A stretch of DNA of 64,000 nucleotides from Rubrivivax gelatinosus (lineage in GTDB: Bacteria > Pseudomonadota > Gammaproteobacteria > Burkholderiales > Burkholderiaceae_C). Below the pieces are notes generated by a model. That model saw only the letters and a list, made by a program, of their open reading frames with translations. It was not told where the DNA came from and ran no database searches. The stretch is taken from assembly GCF_016583785.1 (NCBI RefSeq), contig NZ_NRRU01000011.1:1-64000 (forward strand). The letters are read 5' to 3'. The stretch's first letter is position 1. Every line of letters begins with the position of its first letter. Of this stretch, positions 22,921 to 34,465 are shown piece by piece. A program made the translations under genes and the position numbers.

Positions 22921-23952
22921 TCATGCGGCGCTGCCCTGGTTGGTGGTGATGCCGGTCTCGCGCAGCCGCGTCTCGATCGCGGCCGCGGCACCGTGCAGCG
23001 CGGCGTACGGCTCGACGATTAGCGCCGTCGGCACCGCCTCGAGGTAGGCGCGAAAACGGCCTTTGGCCTCGAAACGCGCGCGGAAATCCGAGGCGAAGAA
23101 GAAGTCGGCGAAACGCGGCACGATGCCGCCGCCGATATAGAGCCCGCCGCGGGCGCCGAAGGTCAGCACGACGTTGCCGGCGAAGCCGCCCAGCATCGCG
23201 CAGAAGGTGGCCAGCGTCGCCGCGCACAGCGCGTCGCTGCCGTCGGCACCGCGGCTGCCGATGTCCTCGGCCGCCAGCGCTTCGGCGGCCTCGCCGCGCA
23301 CCTGCGCCAGCGCCCGGTACAGCAGCGGCAGGCCGATGCCCGACAGCAGCCGTTCGGCCGACACGTGTTCGTGCTCGGCGCGCACCACGCGCAGGATCTC
23401 GGCCTCGAAGTCGTCGGCCGCCGCCAGCGTCGCGTGCCCGCCCTCGCCGGCGATCGCGTGCCAGCCGCGGCCGGTGTCGAGCAGGCCGCCGACACCCAGA
23501 CCGGTGCCGGGCCCGATGACGGCCAGCGTGCCCTGGCCCGACGGCAGCGGCCCGTGGGCGCGCAGCTGATGCGGCCCCAGCCCCGGCAGCGACAGCGCCA
23601 GGGCCTCGAAGTCGTTGAGCATCAGCAGCCCGTCCAGGCCGAGCGCGGCCTCGCTCTCGGCACGCGAGAACGACCAGGCGCTGTTGGTCAGATCGATGCG
23701 GTCGCTGCCCACCGGCGTCGCGACCGCAAACGCCGCCCAACGCGGCGTCGCCCAGGCGGCGCCGGCAGCGGCCTGCTGGCCGGCCAGATACGAAGCGGCG
23801 GCCTCCACCGGGCCGGGGTAGTCGGCGCAGCGCACCCGCTGGATGTCGCGCGGCACGCCGGACGCGCCGTCGATCAGCGCGAAGCGTGCATTGGTACCGC
23901 CGATATCGGCCACCAGCCAGGGTCGGCTCAAGTCGCTCCCGCCCCCGGTCAC
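22921..23952 (-). CDS. glk: Glucokinase (stand-alone)
   Basis: A 343-residue ATP-dependent glucokinase that phosphorylates glucose released from maltodextrins. Landmarks are WLVADIGGTNARFALID (phosphate-binding loop), LTNSAWSFS, LLMLNDFEALALSLP (catalytic Asp), IGPGTGLGVGGLL and AGEGGHATLAA. GTG 23952 is selected because a purine-rich GGGGAAGGG site precedes it and the length then fits E. coli Glk; the frame is open further upstream. A HexR-like box is 158 bases upstream. It is divergent from a second glucokinase that is fused to a regulator. Confidence 0.9.
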   Translation of the reverse strand: MTGGGSDLSRPWLVADIGGTNARFALIDGASGVPRDIQRVRCADYPGPVEAAASYLAGQQAAAGAAWATPRWAAFAVATPVGSDRIDLTNSAWSFSRAESEAALGLDGLLMLNDFEALALSLPGLGPHQLRAHGPLPSGQGTLAVIGPGTGLGVGGLLDTGRGWHAIAGEGGHATLAAADDFEAEILRVVRAEHEHVSAERLLSGIGLPLLYRALAQVRGEAAEALAAEDIGSRGADGSDALCAATLATFCAMLGGFAGNVVLTFGARGGLYIGGGIVPRFADFFFASDFRARFEAKGRFRAYLEAVPTALIVEPYAALHGAAAAIETRLRETGITTNQGSAA

Positions 23953-24110
23953 GACAATCCCTTCCCCGCGGAACACGAAGGGCACGACGAGGACCGGCCG
24001 ACGCGCGTCGCGACGATCGGATACTGGTTCACGTGGCCCTCCTCGGTTCTCGGGTCCGCTTGCCGCCGGTTCTGTGTCCGCCGGCAAGCCCTCTTGCAAA
24101 GCGGAGAAAA

Positions 24111-24125
24111 GGTAGCAAAACTACA
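24111..24125. promoter_or_regulatory. Putative HexR operator upstream of glk
   Basis: GGTAGCaaaACTACA; on the minus strand it reads TGTAGTtttGCTACC, matching 10 of the 12 fixed positions of the perfect site at 11345. It lies between the two divergent glucokinase genes, on the side nearer the stand-alone glk. Confidence 0.6.
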
Positions 24126-24279
24126 AACACACGACAAGCCAATGTTGCAGGACGGCAACTGAGGACTTCCCCCTGACCTTGAGCGAGCGCAGCGTGCATG
24201 CAGCTTGCATTCGCAGGGCCCGGATGTCCCGACGCCGCAACATGGTGCATGGGACTGACACGACGGAACCCACCGGAAC

Positions 24280-24294
24280 GGTAGTCCGGCTACA
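24280..24294. promoter_or_regulatory. Putative HexR operator upstream of the glk-hexR fusion gene
   Basis: GGTAGTccgGCTACA matches 10 of the 12 fixed positions of the perfect site at 11345 and ends 48 bases before the fusion gene, as expected for autoregulation. The region 23953-24342 (390 bases) otherwise holds only this site, the site at 24111 and a TGCATGCAGCTTGCA near-repeat at about 24195-24210 of unknown meaning. Confidence 0.6.
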
Positions 24295-24342
24295 TCGTCA
24301 CGAGGCCCCCACCGTCGGGAGGGCCGAATTCGCGCAACAGTC

Positions 24343-26253
24343 ATGACGCCTTTCGACAACCCCCGCCTGATCGCCGACATCGGCGGCAGCTATGCCCGCT
24401 TCGCCGTCGAAGCCGCACCCGCGGTCTTCGGCCACGTCGCCTCGATTCCCTGCTCCGCCCACCCGGACTTCCACAGCGCGGTCAGCGCCTATCTGGGCTC
24501 GCTGCCGGCCGCGCTGTCGGCCGCGATCCAGCACGCCGCAGTGGCCATTGCCAACCCGGTCGAAGGCGACCTGGTGCGCATGACGAACTACCACTGGCAG
24601 TTCTCGATCGAGCAGATGCGCGAGCGCCTGGGCCTGCAGACGCTGGTGGTGATCAACGACTTCACCGCGCTGGCGATGGCGCTGCCGCGGCTGACGAGCG
24701 CCCAGCGCCGCCAGGTCGGTGGCGGCAGCGCGCGTGAGCACAGCGTCATCGGCGTCATCGGCGCCGGCACCGGCCTGGGCGTCTCGGGGCTGATCCCGAC
24801 CGGCGATGGTTATGTCGCGCTCGGCACCGAAGGCGGCCACGCCAGCTTCGCGCCGCGCGACGAACGCGAGATCGCGATCCTGCGTTACGCCGCGCGCCAG
24901 CACGAGCACGTGTCCTTCGAGCGCCTGCTGTCGGGCCCGGGGCTGGAGCTGATCCACCGTGCCGTCTCCGAAGGCCGCGGCGGCGAGAACCTGCCCGCCA
25001 CCGAGATCACGCGCCGCGCGCTCGAAGGCGGCGACGCGCTGTGCGTGCAGGCGCTGGACGCGTTCTGCGCCATCCTCGGCACCGCCGCCGGCAACCTGGC
25101 GGTGACGCTGGGCGCCTTCGGCGGCATCTACATCGGCGGCGCCATCGTGCCGCGGCTGGGCGACTACTTCGACCGCTCGGCCTTCCGTAGCCGCTTCGAG
25201 GACAAGGGCCGCTTCAGCGGCTACGTGACGACGATCCCGACCTTCGTCGTCACCGCCGACAACGCCACCTTCGCCGGCGCCTCGGCCATCCTCGCCGAGC
25301 AGTTGCGCCGGCTGGACGCGCACCAGGACTCGGCCATCCTCGGGCTGATCCGGCGCGTGCGCAACAAGCTCTCGCCGGCCGAACGGCGCGTCGCCGAGCA
25401 CGTGCTCGCGCACCCGCGGCCGACGCTGTCGGACCCGATCGCCGAGATCGCACGCGCCGCCTCGGTGAGCCAGCCGACGGTGATCCGCTTCTGCCGCTCG
25501 CTCGGCTGCGAGGGCCTGTCCGACTTCAAGCTGCGCCTGGCCTCCAGCCTGACCGGCACGGTGCCGGTCTCGCACGTCCAGGTCACCGGCGAGGACACGA
25601 TGCTCGAGCTCGGCGTCAAGGTGCTGGGCAACACGGCGTCGGCGATCCTGCAGGTGCGCGAGCAGCTGAACCGCGACGCGATCGACCGCGCGATCGACCT
25701 GCTGACCGCGGCCGAACGTGTCGAGTTCTTCGCCGTCGGCCACTACGGCGTCGTCGCCGACGACGCGCAGCTGAAGTTCCTGCGTTTCGGCGTGCCGTCG
25801 ATGTCGGTCACCGAACACCGGCTGCAGGTGCTGACCGCCAACGTGATGCGCCCCAGCGACGTCGCCGTGATCATCAGCAGCAGTGGCCAGGTGGAAGACC
25901 TGCTGGCCGTCGCCGACAAGGCGCACGAACGCGGCACGCCGGTGCTGGCGATCACCGCCAGCCAGTCGCCGCTGGCCAAGAAGGCCGACGTCGCGATCAT
26001 CGTCGACCACCTCGAGGACCCGTCGACGCACGTGCCGATGATCAGCCGCATCCTGCACCTGCTCGTGATCGACATCCTCGCCGTCGGCGTCGCGATGCGC
26101 CGCGGCGCCGAACGCGTGGCCGAACTGCCGCACGATGAGATCGTCGGCTTCGACGAGGCGCCGCTGGAAACGCCGCCGCCGGGGGCCCGGCGCGCCGGCC
26201 CCGGCATCAGCACCGCCGGCCCGCTGGCCCACCTGACCGCGCATAGCCGATAA
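24343..26253 (+). CDS. glk: Bifunctional glucokinase / HexR (RpiR-family) transcriptional regulator
   Basis: A 636-residue fusion. Residues 1 to about 335 are a complete glucokinase: [51 protein letters not shown] and [11 protein letters not shown]. From about 345, an RpiR-type helix-turn-helix follows ([40 protein letters not shown]), then a SIS sugar-phosphate domain ([35 protein letters not shown]). HexR proteins are normally repressors released by 2-keto-3-deoxy-6-phosphogluconate. This fusion is known in Burkholderia and Ralstonia relatives. A HexR-like box lies just upstream. The stop codon TAA overlaps the probable -10 of the following riboswitch gene. Confidence 0.93.
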   Translation: MTPFDNPRLIADIGGSYARFAVEAAPAVFGHVASIPCSAHPDFHSAVSAYLGSLPAALSAAIQHAAVAIANPVEGDLVRMTNYHWQFSIEQMRERLGLQTLVVINDFTALAMALPRLTSAQRRQVGGGSAREHSVIGVIGAGTGLGVSGLIPTGDGYVALGTEGGHASFAPRDEREIAILRYAARQHEHVSFERLLSGPGLELIHRAVSEGRGGENLPATEITRRALEGGDALCVQALDAFCAILGTAAGNLAVTLGAFGGIYIGGAIVPRLGDYFDRSAFRSRFEDKGRFSGYVTTIPTFVVTADNATFAGASAILAEQLRRLDAHQDSAILGLIRRVRNKLSPAERRVAEHVLAHPRPTLSDPIAEIARAASVSQPTVIRFCRSLGCEGLSDFKLRLASSLTGTVPVSHVQVTGEDTMLELGVKVLGNTASAILQVREQLNRDAIDRAIDLLTAAERVEFFAVGHYGVVADDAQLKFLRFGVPSMSVTEHRLQVLTANVMRPSDVAVIISSSGQVEDLLAVADKAHERGTPVLAITASQSPLAKKADVAIIVDHLEDPSTHVPMISRILHLLVIDILAVGVAMRRGAERVAELPHDEIVGFDEAPLETPPPGARRAGPGISTAGPLAHLTAHSR

Positions 26254-26256
26254 AAT
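26251..26256 (+). promoter_or_regulatory. Probable -10 element of the metH riboswitch transcript
   Basis: TAAAAT begins with the stop codon of the glk-hexR gene and ends 11 bases before the first riboswitch helix. Any -35 would lie within the last codons of that gene; no good match was found, so this rests mainly on position. Confidence 0.4.
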
Positions 26257-26267
26257 CGCGAACTTCA

Positions 26268-26348
26268 GCCCCGAGGAGCGTTGCGATGGCCGGGCGGCCA
26301 CCAGGCTCGGGGCGTGCGCGGCGCCAGCCGTGCCCGGCAACGGCGCTC
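26268..26348 (+). promoter_or_regulatory. S-adenosylhomocysteine (SAH) riboswitch before metH
   Basis: GCCCCGAG (26268-26275) pairs with CTCGGGGC (26306-26313) to form P1. The conserved core GAGCGTTGCGATGG follows P1, and GCAACGGCGCTC (26337-26348) can pair back with GAGCGTTGC as the P4/pseudoknot element. These conserved strings and their order match the SAH riboswitch class, which turns on SAH-recycling and methionine-cycle genes when SAH accumulates. It ends 24 bases before the metH ATG, so the switch probably controls access to the ribosome-binding site (TGGAGTGA, 26361-26368). Confidence 0.92.
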
Positions 26349-26372
26349 GTCCCATTCCCCTGGAGTGAAGTG

Positions 26373-29096
<2,724 letters not shown>

Positions 29097-29103
29097 AGCG
29101 GCA

Positions 29104-30639
29104 TCAGCCGCCGCGCAGCGCGTCCAGCCCGCGCTGCAACTGCAGCGCCTCGGCCATCGCGGCGACGCCGATCTGCGGCTCGCCGGCCAGGTCGGCGATC
29201 GTGCGCGCGACACGCAGCGTGCGGTGCAGGCGCCGGCCCGACCAGCCCAGCTTCTCGGCTGCGCCCTGCAGGAAACGCCGCGCCGCCGCGTCGGCCCCGC
29301 AGCAGGTGTCGGTGCGTGCCGCCGTGAGCAGGCCGTTGGCTTCGCCCTGGCGTTCGAGCTGCCGCATGCGCGCGGCCGCAACACGCGCGGCGACCGCGGC
29401 CGTGCTTTCGCCGTCGGGCGCGGCCATCAGCTCGGCCGGGCGCACCGCCGGCACCTCGATCTGCAGGTCGATGCGGTCCAGCAGTGGGCCGGACAGCTTG
29501 CCCTGGTAGCGCGCGACCGTGTCGGCGCCGCAGCGGCAGGCACGGCCGGTGGCGGCGAAAGCGCCCAGATAGCCGCAGGGGCAGGGGTTCATCGCCGCGA
29601 TGAGCTGGAAGCGCGCCGGGAACTGCGCCTGGTGCGCGGCGCGCGAGATCGTGATGCGCCCGGTCTCCAGCGGCTCGCGCAGTGCCTCCAGCGCCGCGCG
29701 CGGGAATTCGGGGGTCTCGTCGAGGAAGAGCACGCCCCCGTGCGCGAGCGAGATCTCGCCCGGCCGCGGCGGCGAGCCGCCGCCGACCAGCGCGACCGCA
29801 CTCGCGCTGTGGTGCGGCGCACGCGCGGGGCGGCGGCCGAAGACCGCGGCGTCCAGGCCTTGCGGCGTCAGCCCCTGCAGCGCGGCGCTGACCAGCGCCT
29901 CCTCGTCGTCCATCGACGGCAGCAGCGCCGGCAGGCGCGCCGCCAGCATCGACTTGCCGGTGCCGGGCGGGCCGATCAGCAGCAGCGAGTGCTGGCCCGC
30001 GGCGGCGATCTCGAGTGCCCGTTTGGCCGCCGCCTGGCCCTTCACCTCGCGCAGGTCGGGCGGCGGCTCGGCGTCGGCGGCCGGCGGCGGCCGCGCCGGC
30101 AGCAGCGGCTCGGCCTCGTCGCCGGGCAGCAGCGCACGCACCACGTCGAGCAGCGTCGCCGCGCCGCGCACGTCCAGCCCGGCAACACGCGCCGCGGCGC
30201 CGGCGCTGGCCGCCGGCAGCACCAGCGTGCGCGTCGCGTCGTCGCGCCGCATCGCCAGCGCGAGCGCGAGCGCACCGCGCACCGGGCGCAACTCGCCGGC
30301 CAGCGACAGTTCGCCGGCGAACTCGCAGGCGGCCAGCCGGGCGGCGTCGAGCACGCCGTCGGCGGCCAGGATGCCGAGCGCGATCGGCAGGTCGAAGCGG
30401 CCGGACTCCTTGGGCAGGTCGGCCGGCGCCAGGTTGACGGTGATGCGTTTGTTGTGCGGGAAGCTGAAGCCGCTGTGCTGCAGCGCCGCGCGCACACGTT
30501 CGCGCGACTCCTTGACCTCGGTGTCGGCGAGGCCGACGAGGGTGAAACTGGGCAGCCCGTTGGCCAGCTGCACCTCGACATGCACCGCCGGGGCATCCAG
30601 CCCGTCGAGCGCGCGGCTCATCACCACGGCCAGCGTCAT
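29104..30639 (-). CDS. comM: YifB/ComM-family Mg-chelatase-like AAA+ ATPase
   Basis: A 511-residue protein. The N-terminal domain (MTLAVVMSRALDGLDAP, PSFTLVGLADTEVKESRERV, RITVNLAPADLPKESGRFD) is typical of ComM, followed by an AAA+ core with Walker A GPPGTGKSMLAARLP, Walker B GGVLFLDETPEF and HHSASAVALVGGG, and a C-terminal Mg_chelatase domain. ComM is a hexameric helicase that promotes branch migration during natural transformation in some gammaproteobacteria. ATG 30639 gives the conserved N-terminus. It is convergent with metH, 7 bases apart. Confidence 0.9.
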   Translation of the reverse strand: MTLAVVMSRALDGLDAPAVHVEVQLANGLPSFTLVGLADTEVKESRERVRAALQHSGFSFPHNKRITVNLAPADLPKESGRFDLPIALGILAADGVLDAARLAACEFAGELSLAGELRPVRGALALALAMRRDDATRTLVLPAASAGAAARVAGLDVRGAATLLDVVRALLPGDEAEPLLPARPPPAADAEPPPDLREVKGQAAAKRALEIAAAGQHSLLLIGPPGTGKSMLAARLPALLPSMDDEEALVSAALQGLTPQGLDAAVFGRRPARAPHHSASAVALVGGGSPPRPGEISLAHGGVLFLDETPEFPRAALEALREPLETGRITISRAAHQAQFPARFQLIAAMNPCPCGYLGAFAATGRACRCGADTVARYQGKLSGPLLDRIDLQIEVPAVRPAELMAAPDGESTAAVAARVAAARMRQLERQGEANGLLTAARTDTCCGADAAARRFLQGAAEKLGWSGRRLHRTLRVARTIADLAGEPQIGVAAMAEALQLQRGLDALRGG

Positions 30640-30716
30640 CGTTTCACGCCTCCCCGGCGGCGATTGTCGGACGCGTCCTGACGGCGCATGGCCTCTCCGG
30701 CCTCGCACCAAGGAAG

Positions 30717-30748
30717 TGCACCAAAAGAGGGATGCACAGGCTGGTGCA
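30717..30748. promoter_or_regulatory. NtrC-like half-sites upstream of glnK
   Basis: TGCACCA (30717-30723) and TGCACAGGCTGGTGCA (30733-30748) resemble the NtrC enhancer TGCACC-N5-GGTGCA. The second is a near-perfect dyad but has 4 rather than 5 central bases. They lie 57-88 bases before the sigma-54 promoter, a normal enhancer distance. Confidence 0.5.
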
Positions 30749-30804
30749 TGCAGAGCCAGCACACCGCGCCTCGTGCAGCGGCGGCTGTAACCGATTGTCG
30801 CCTC

Positions 30805-30820
30805 TGGCATGGAAGCTGCA
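30805..30820 (+). promoter_or_regulatory. Sigma-54 (-24/-12) promoter of glnK-amtB
   Basis: TGGCATGGAAGCTGCA matches TGGCACRNNNNTTGCW at all but two positions, with the essential GG and GC at the right spacing. Transcription would start near 30831, leaving a leader of about 220 bases before glnK. Confidence 0.65.
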
Positions 30821-30866
30821 GTAGGACCCATGGCGCTCGTCACCCTCTCGCAGCATCCAGCCCCTC

Positions 30867-31034
30867 ATGAAGAGACTGATCCCGGCCGGCCCGTACACCG
30901 CAGCGAACAGCGCGGTGCTGGTCTCGGGCCGCGCGACTCCGGTGTCGATGCACTTCCCCGTCGCCACGGCCGGCTGCGTCCGGACGGCGCGCCCCGGCGC
31001 GGCGTCCGTCGGCAGGCTCACGCAACACTCCTAG
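30867..31034 (+). CDS. Possible 55-residue small ORF in the glnK leader
   Basis: An ATG-started frame (MKRLIPAGPYTAANSAVLVS, ending LTQHS) runs between the sigma-54 promoter and glnK and stops 18 bases before the glnK ATG. No clear ribosome-binding site precedes it and I recognise no family, so it may simply be chance in GC-rich DNA. Apart from it, the NtrC-like half-sites and the sigma-54 promoter, the 413-base gap 30640-31052 shows nothing else. Confidence 0.2.
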   Translation: MKRLIPAGPYTAANSAVLVSGRATPVSMHFPVATAGCVRTARPGAASVGRLTQHS

Positions 31035-31391
<357 letters not shown>

Positions 31392-31426
31392 GGCACCACG
31401 AGACCAACCAGAGAAAACCACCCATC

Positions 31427-32938
31427 ATGAAGAAACTGCTATCGATCCTGGCCCTGGGGCTCGCGCTCCTCGGGTCGGTGGACCTGGCCGTGGCGCAGGA
31501 CGGCGCTTCGGCGGCCGCCGCCGCATCGGAGGCGGCCGTCTCCGCCGTTGCCGCGGCTCCGGCCGAAGCGGCCTCGGCCGCCGCCGAAGCCGCACCGGCC
31601 GCTGCCGCGCCGGTGCCGAACAAGGGCGACGTCAGCTGGATGCTCGTCTCGACGCTGCTGGTGATCATGATGTCGATCCCCGGCCTGGCCCTGTTCTACG
31701 GCGGCCTGGTGCGCAGCAAGAACATGTTGTCGGTGCTGATGCAGGTGTTCGTCACCTTCTCGATGATCACGGTGCTGTGGGTCGTCTACGGCTACAGCCT
31801 GGCCTTCACCGAGGGCAATGCCTTCGTCGGTGGCTTCGACCGGCTGTTCCTGAAGGGCGTGTTCGACCCGGCGACGGGCGCGTTCGCGATGGGCGCGACC
31901 TTCAGCAAGGGCGTCGTCATCCCCGAGATCGTCTTCGTCGCCTTCCAGGCCACCTTCGCGGCCATCACCTGCGGGCTGATCGTCGGCGCCTTCGCCGAAC
32001 GCGTGAAGTTCTCCGCCGTGCTGCTGTTCATGGCACTGTGGTTCACGTTCAGCTACACGCCGATCGCGCACATGGTGTGGTACTGGATGGGCCCGGACGC
32101 CTACACCGGCCCTGAAGTCGTCGACGCGATGAACGCCAAGGCCGGCCTGCTGTGGCAATGGGGCGCGCTCGACTTCGCCGGCGGTACCGTGGTGCACATC
32201 AACGCCGCCGTGGCCGGCCTGGTCGGCGCCTACATGATCGGCAAGCGCATCGGCTACGGCAAGGAAGCCATGGCCCCGCACAACCTGACGATGACCATGG
32301 TCGGCGCCTCGCTGCTGTGGGTCGGCTGGTTCGGCTTCAACGCCGGCTCGGCGCTGGAAGCCGGCAACAGTGCCGCGCTCGCCTTCCTGAACACCTTCTC
32401 CGCCACCGCCGCCGCGGTGCTGGCCTGGTGCGTCGGTGAAGCGCTGATCAAGGGCAAGGCCTCGATGCTGGGCGCCGCCTCGGGCGCCGTCGCCGGCCTG
32501 GTGGCCATCACCCCGGCTGCCGGCAACGTCGGCATCGTCGGCGGCCTGGTCATCGGCTTCATCGCCGGCTTCGCCTGCCTGTGGGGTGTCACCGGCCTGA
32601 AGAAGCTGCTGGGCGCCGACGACTCGCTGGACGTGTTCGGCGTGCACGGCGTCGGCGGCATCATCGGTGCGCTGCTGACCGGTGTCTTCAACAATCAGGC
32701 GCTCGGCGGCCCGGGCCTGGTGACCGATTGGGTCACCGCCACGGTCGGCTCCAACGACATCCTGACCCAGCTGCTGATCCAGGCCAAGGCCGTCGGCGTG
32801 ACCATCGTCTGGTCGGCCGTCGTCGCCGCGATCTCCTACAAGATCGTCGACCTGACGATCGGCCTGCGCGTGCCGGAAGAAGAGGAACGCGAAGGTCTGG
32901 ACATCACCTCGCACGGCGAAACGGCGTACAACAAGTAA
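31427..32938 (+). CDS. amtB: Ammonium transporter AmtB
   Basis: A 503-residue trimeric ammonium channel. A signal peptide (MKKLLSILALGLALLGSVDL) is followed by an unusually long Ala-rich segment (about residues 25-62) before the first pore helix. The twin pore histidines are in TPIAHMVWYW and FGVHGVGGIIGALL, and FYGGLVRSKNMLSVLMQ is family-typical. The C-terminal tail (GLDITSHGETAY) is the GlnK docking region. It is co-transcribed with glnK and ends at a strong terminator. Confidence 0.95.
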   Translation: MKKLLSILALGLALLGSVDLAVAQDGASAAAAASEAAVSAVAAAPAEAASAAAEAAPAAAAPVPNKGDVSWMLVSTLLVIMMSIPGLALFYGGLVRSKNMLSVLMQVFVTFSMITVLWVVYGYSLAFTEGNAFVGGFDRLFLKGVFDPATGAFAMGATFSKGVVIPEIVFVAFQATFAAITCGLIVGAFAERVKFSAVLLFMALWFTFSYTPIAHMVWYWMGPDAYTGPEVVDAMNAKAGLLWQWGALDFAGGTVVHINAAVAGLVGAYMIGKRIGYGKEAMAPHNLTMTMVGASLLWVGWFGFNAGSALEAGNSAALAFLNTFSATAAAVLAWCVGEALIKGKASMLGAASGAVAGLVAITPAAGNVGIVGGLVIGFIAGFACLWGVTGLKKLLGADDSLDVFGVHGVGGIIGALLTGVFNNQALGGPGLVTDWVTATVGSNDILTQLLIQAKAVGVTIVWSAVVAAISYKIVDLTIGLRVPEEEEREGLDITSHGETAYNK

Positions 32939-32954
32939 GCCGCTCGCCCCACCA

Positions 32955-32981
32955 CAAAGGCCGCCTTCGGGCGGCCTTTTT
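32955..32981 (+). terminator. Rho-independent terminator after amtB
   Basis: AGGCCGCC (32958-32965) pairs with GGCGGCCT (32970-32977) around a TTCG tetraloop, followed by a T-run. Confidence 0.9.
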
Positions 32982-33080
32982 CATGGTCGCGACACCGCCG
33001 CGGCGGCACCGTCGGCGCTTGTGCTTCGCCGCGTGGCCCCCACGTGCCAGAATTTCCCTCCTACCCGACCCCGCCCGGCC

Positions 33081-34376
33081 ATGGTCCCCAACCTCGTCAC
33101 CGCCCTGAACGGCCCGATCAACGAACTCGAGCAGCGTGTGCTCGAGTCGATGCCCGCGATCGAACGCTGGTTCCGCCTCGAATGGATGGAGCACACGCCG
33201 CCGTTCTATTCGTCGGTGGACCTGCGCAATGCCGGCTTCAAGCTCGCGCCGGTCGACACCAACCTGTTCCCCGGCAGCTTCAACCACCTGACGCCGCAGA
33301 TGCTGCCGCTGGCGGTGCAGGCGGCGATGGCGGCGATCGAGAAGATTTGCCCCGAAGCCAAGAACCTGCTGCTGATCCCGGAGCGCCACACGCGCAACCC
33401 GGAGTACCTGGCCAACCTGCAGTGCCTGATCCAGATCTTCAACCAGGCCGGGCTCCATGTGCGTCTGGGCTCGCTGGACGAGGAGCAGAAGGCGCCGGTG
33501 CCGCTGGCGCTGCCCGACGGCGGCGAACTGCTGCTCGAGCCGCTGGTGCGCGCCCGCGGCCGCCTGGGCCTGAAGGACTTCGACCCCTGCACCATCCTGC
33601 TGAACAACGACCTGTCGGCGGGCACGCCGCCGGTGCTGCAGGACCTGCACCAGCAGTACCTGCTGCCGCCGCTGCACGCCGGCTGGGGCGTGCGCCGCAA
33701 GAGCCGCCACTTCCGCAGCTACGAGGAGGTGGCGAAGAAGTTCGCCAAGCTGCTGGGCATGGACCCGTGGCTGATCAACCCGATGTTCGGCCAGTGCGGC
33801 GAGGTCGACTTCAACGAGGCCACCGGTCTGGAGTGCGTGCAGTCGGCCGCCGACCAGCTGCTCGGCAAGGTGCGCCGCAAGTACAAGGAATACGGCATCG
33901 CCGAAAAGCCCTTCGTCGTCGTCAAGGCCGACAACGGCACCTACGGCATGGGCGTGATGACGGTGCGCGACGCCAAGGAGCTGGAGGAGCTGAGCCGGCG
34001 CACGCGCGAGCGCATGAGCGTCGTGAAGGACGGCCTGCAGATCACCGAGGTCATCATCCAGGAAGGCGTGCCGACGCATGAACGCGTCAACGACGCCGCC
34101 GCCGAGCCGGTGGTCTGCATGATCGACCGCTACGTCGTCGGCGGCTTCTACCGCGTGCACGGCGAACGCGGCATCGACGAGAACCTGAACTCGCCGGGTT
34201 CGGACGTCGTGCCGCTGGCCTTCGCCGAGACGCACCAACTGCCGCGCCCGGGCGCCAAGCCCGGCGCGAGCGCGCCGAACCGCTTCTACATGTACGGCGT
34301 CATCGGCCGTCTGGCGATGCTGGCAGCGGCCTACGAGCTCGAAGCCACCGACCCCGAAGCCGAGATCTACGAGTAA
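33081..34376 (+). CDS. gshA: Glutamate-cysteine ligase (proteobacterial gshA family)
   Basis: A 431-residue enzyme for the first step of glutathione synthesis, joining glutamate and cysteine with ATP. The start [20 protein letters not shown] and segments such as [20 protein letters not shown] and [16 protein letters not shown] are typical of the beta/gammaproteobacterial type distinct from E. coli GshA. ATG 33081 is chosen over GTG/TTG-type starts further upstream, whose added residues look non-coding. gshB is 3.4 kb downstream, separated by kup and benE. Confidence 0.93.
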   Translation: MVPNLVTALNGPINELEQRVLESMPAIERWFRLEWMEHTPPFYSSVDLRNAGFKLAPVDTNLFPGSFNHLTPQMLPLAVQAAMAAIEKICPEAKNLLLIPERHTRNPEYLANLQCLIQIFNQAGLHVRLGSLDEEQKAPVPLALPDGGELLLEPLVRARGRLGLKDFDPCTILLNNDLSAGTPPVLQDLHQQYLLPPLHAGWGVRRKSRHFRSYEEVAKKFAKLLGMDPWLINPMFGQCGEVDFNEATGLECVQSAADQLLGKVRRKYKEYGIAEKPFVVVKADNGTYGMGVMTVRDAKELEELSRRTRERMSVVKDGLQITEVIIQEGVPTHERVNDAAAEPVVCMIDRYVVGGFYRVHGERGIDENLNSPGSDVVPLAFAETHQLPRPGAKPGASAPNRFYMYGVIGRLAMLAAAYELEATDPEAEIYE

Positions 34377-34382
34377 CCGAGT

Positions 34383-34419
34383 GCCGGGCCGGCGTGCGCA
34401 AGCGCGTCGGCCCGGCTTT
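34383..34419 (+). terminator. Terminator after gshA
   Basis: GCCGGGCCG (34383-34391) pairs with CGGCCCGGC (34408-34416), followed by TTT. It suggests that kup is transcribed separately. Confidence 0.7.
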
Positions 34420-34465
34420 GGCTACGATCGCGCCGCCAGCCGCGGCCGAAAGAGTCCGCCGTCTC

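Noticed and set aside
24170-24260. TGCATGCAGCTTGCA near-palindromes as a regulator site
   Set aside because: Short and composition-prone, with no second copy at other promoters of the locus.
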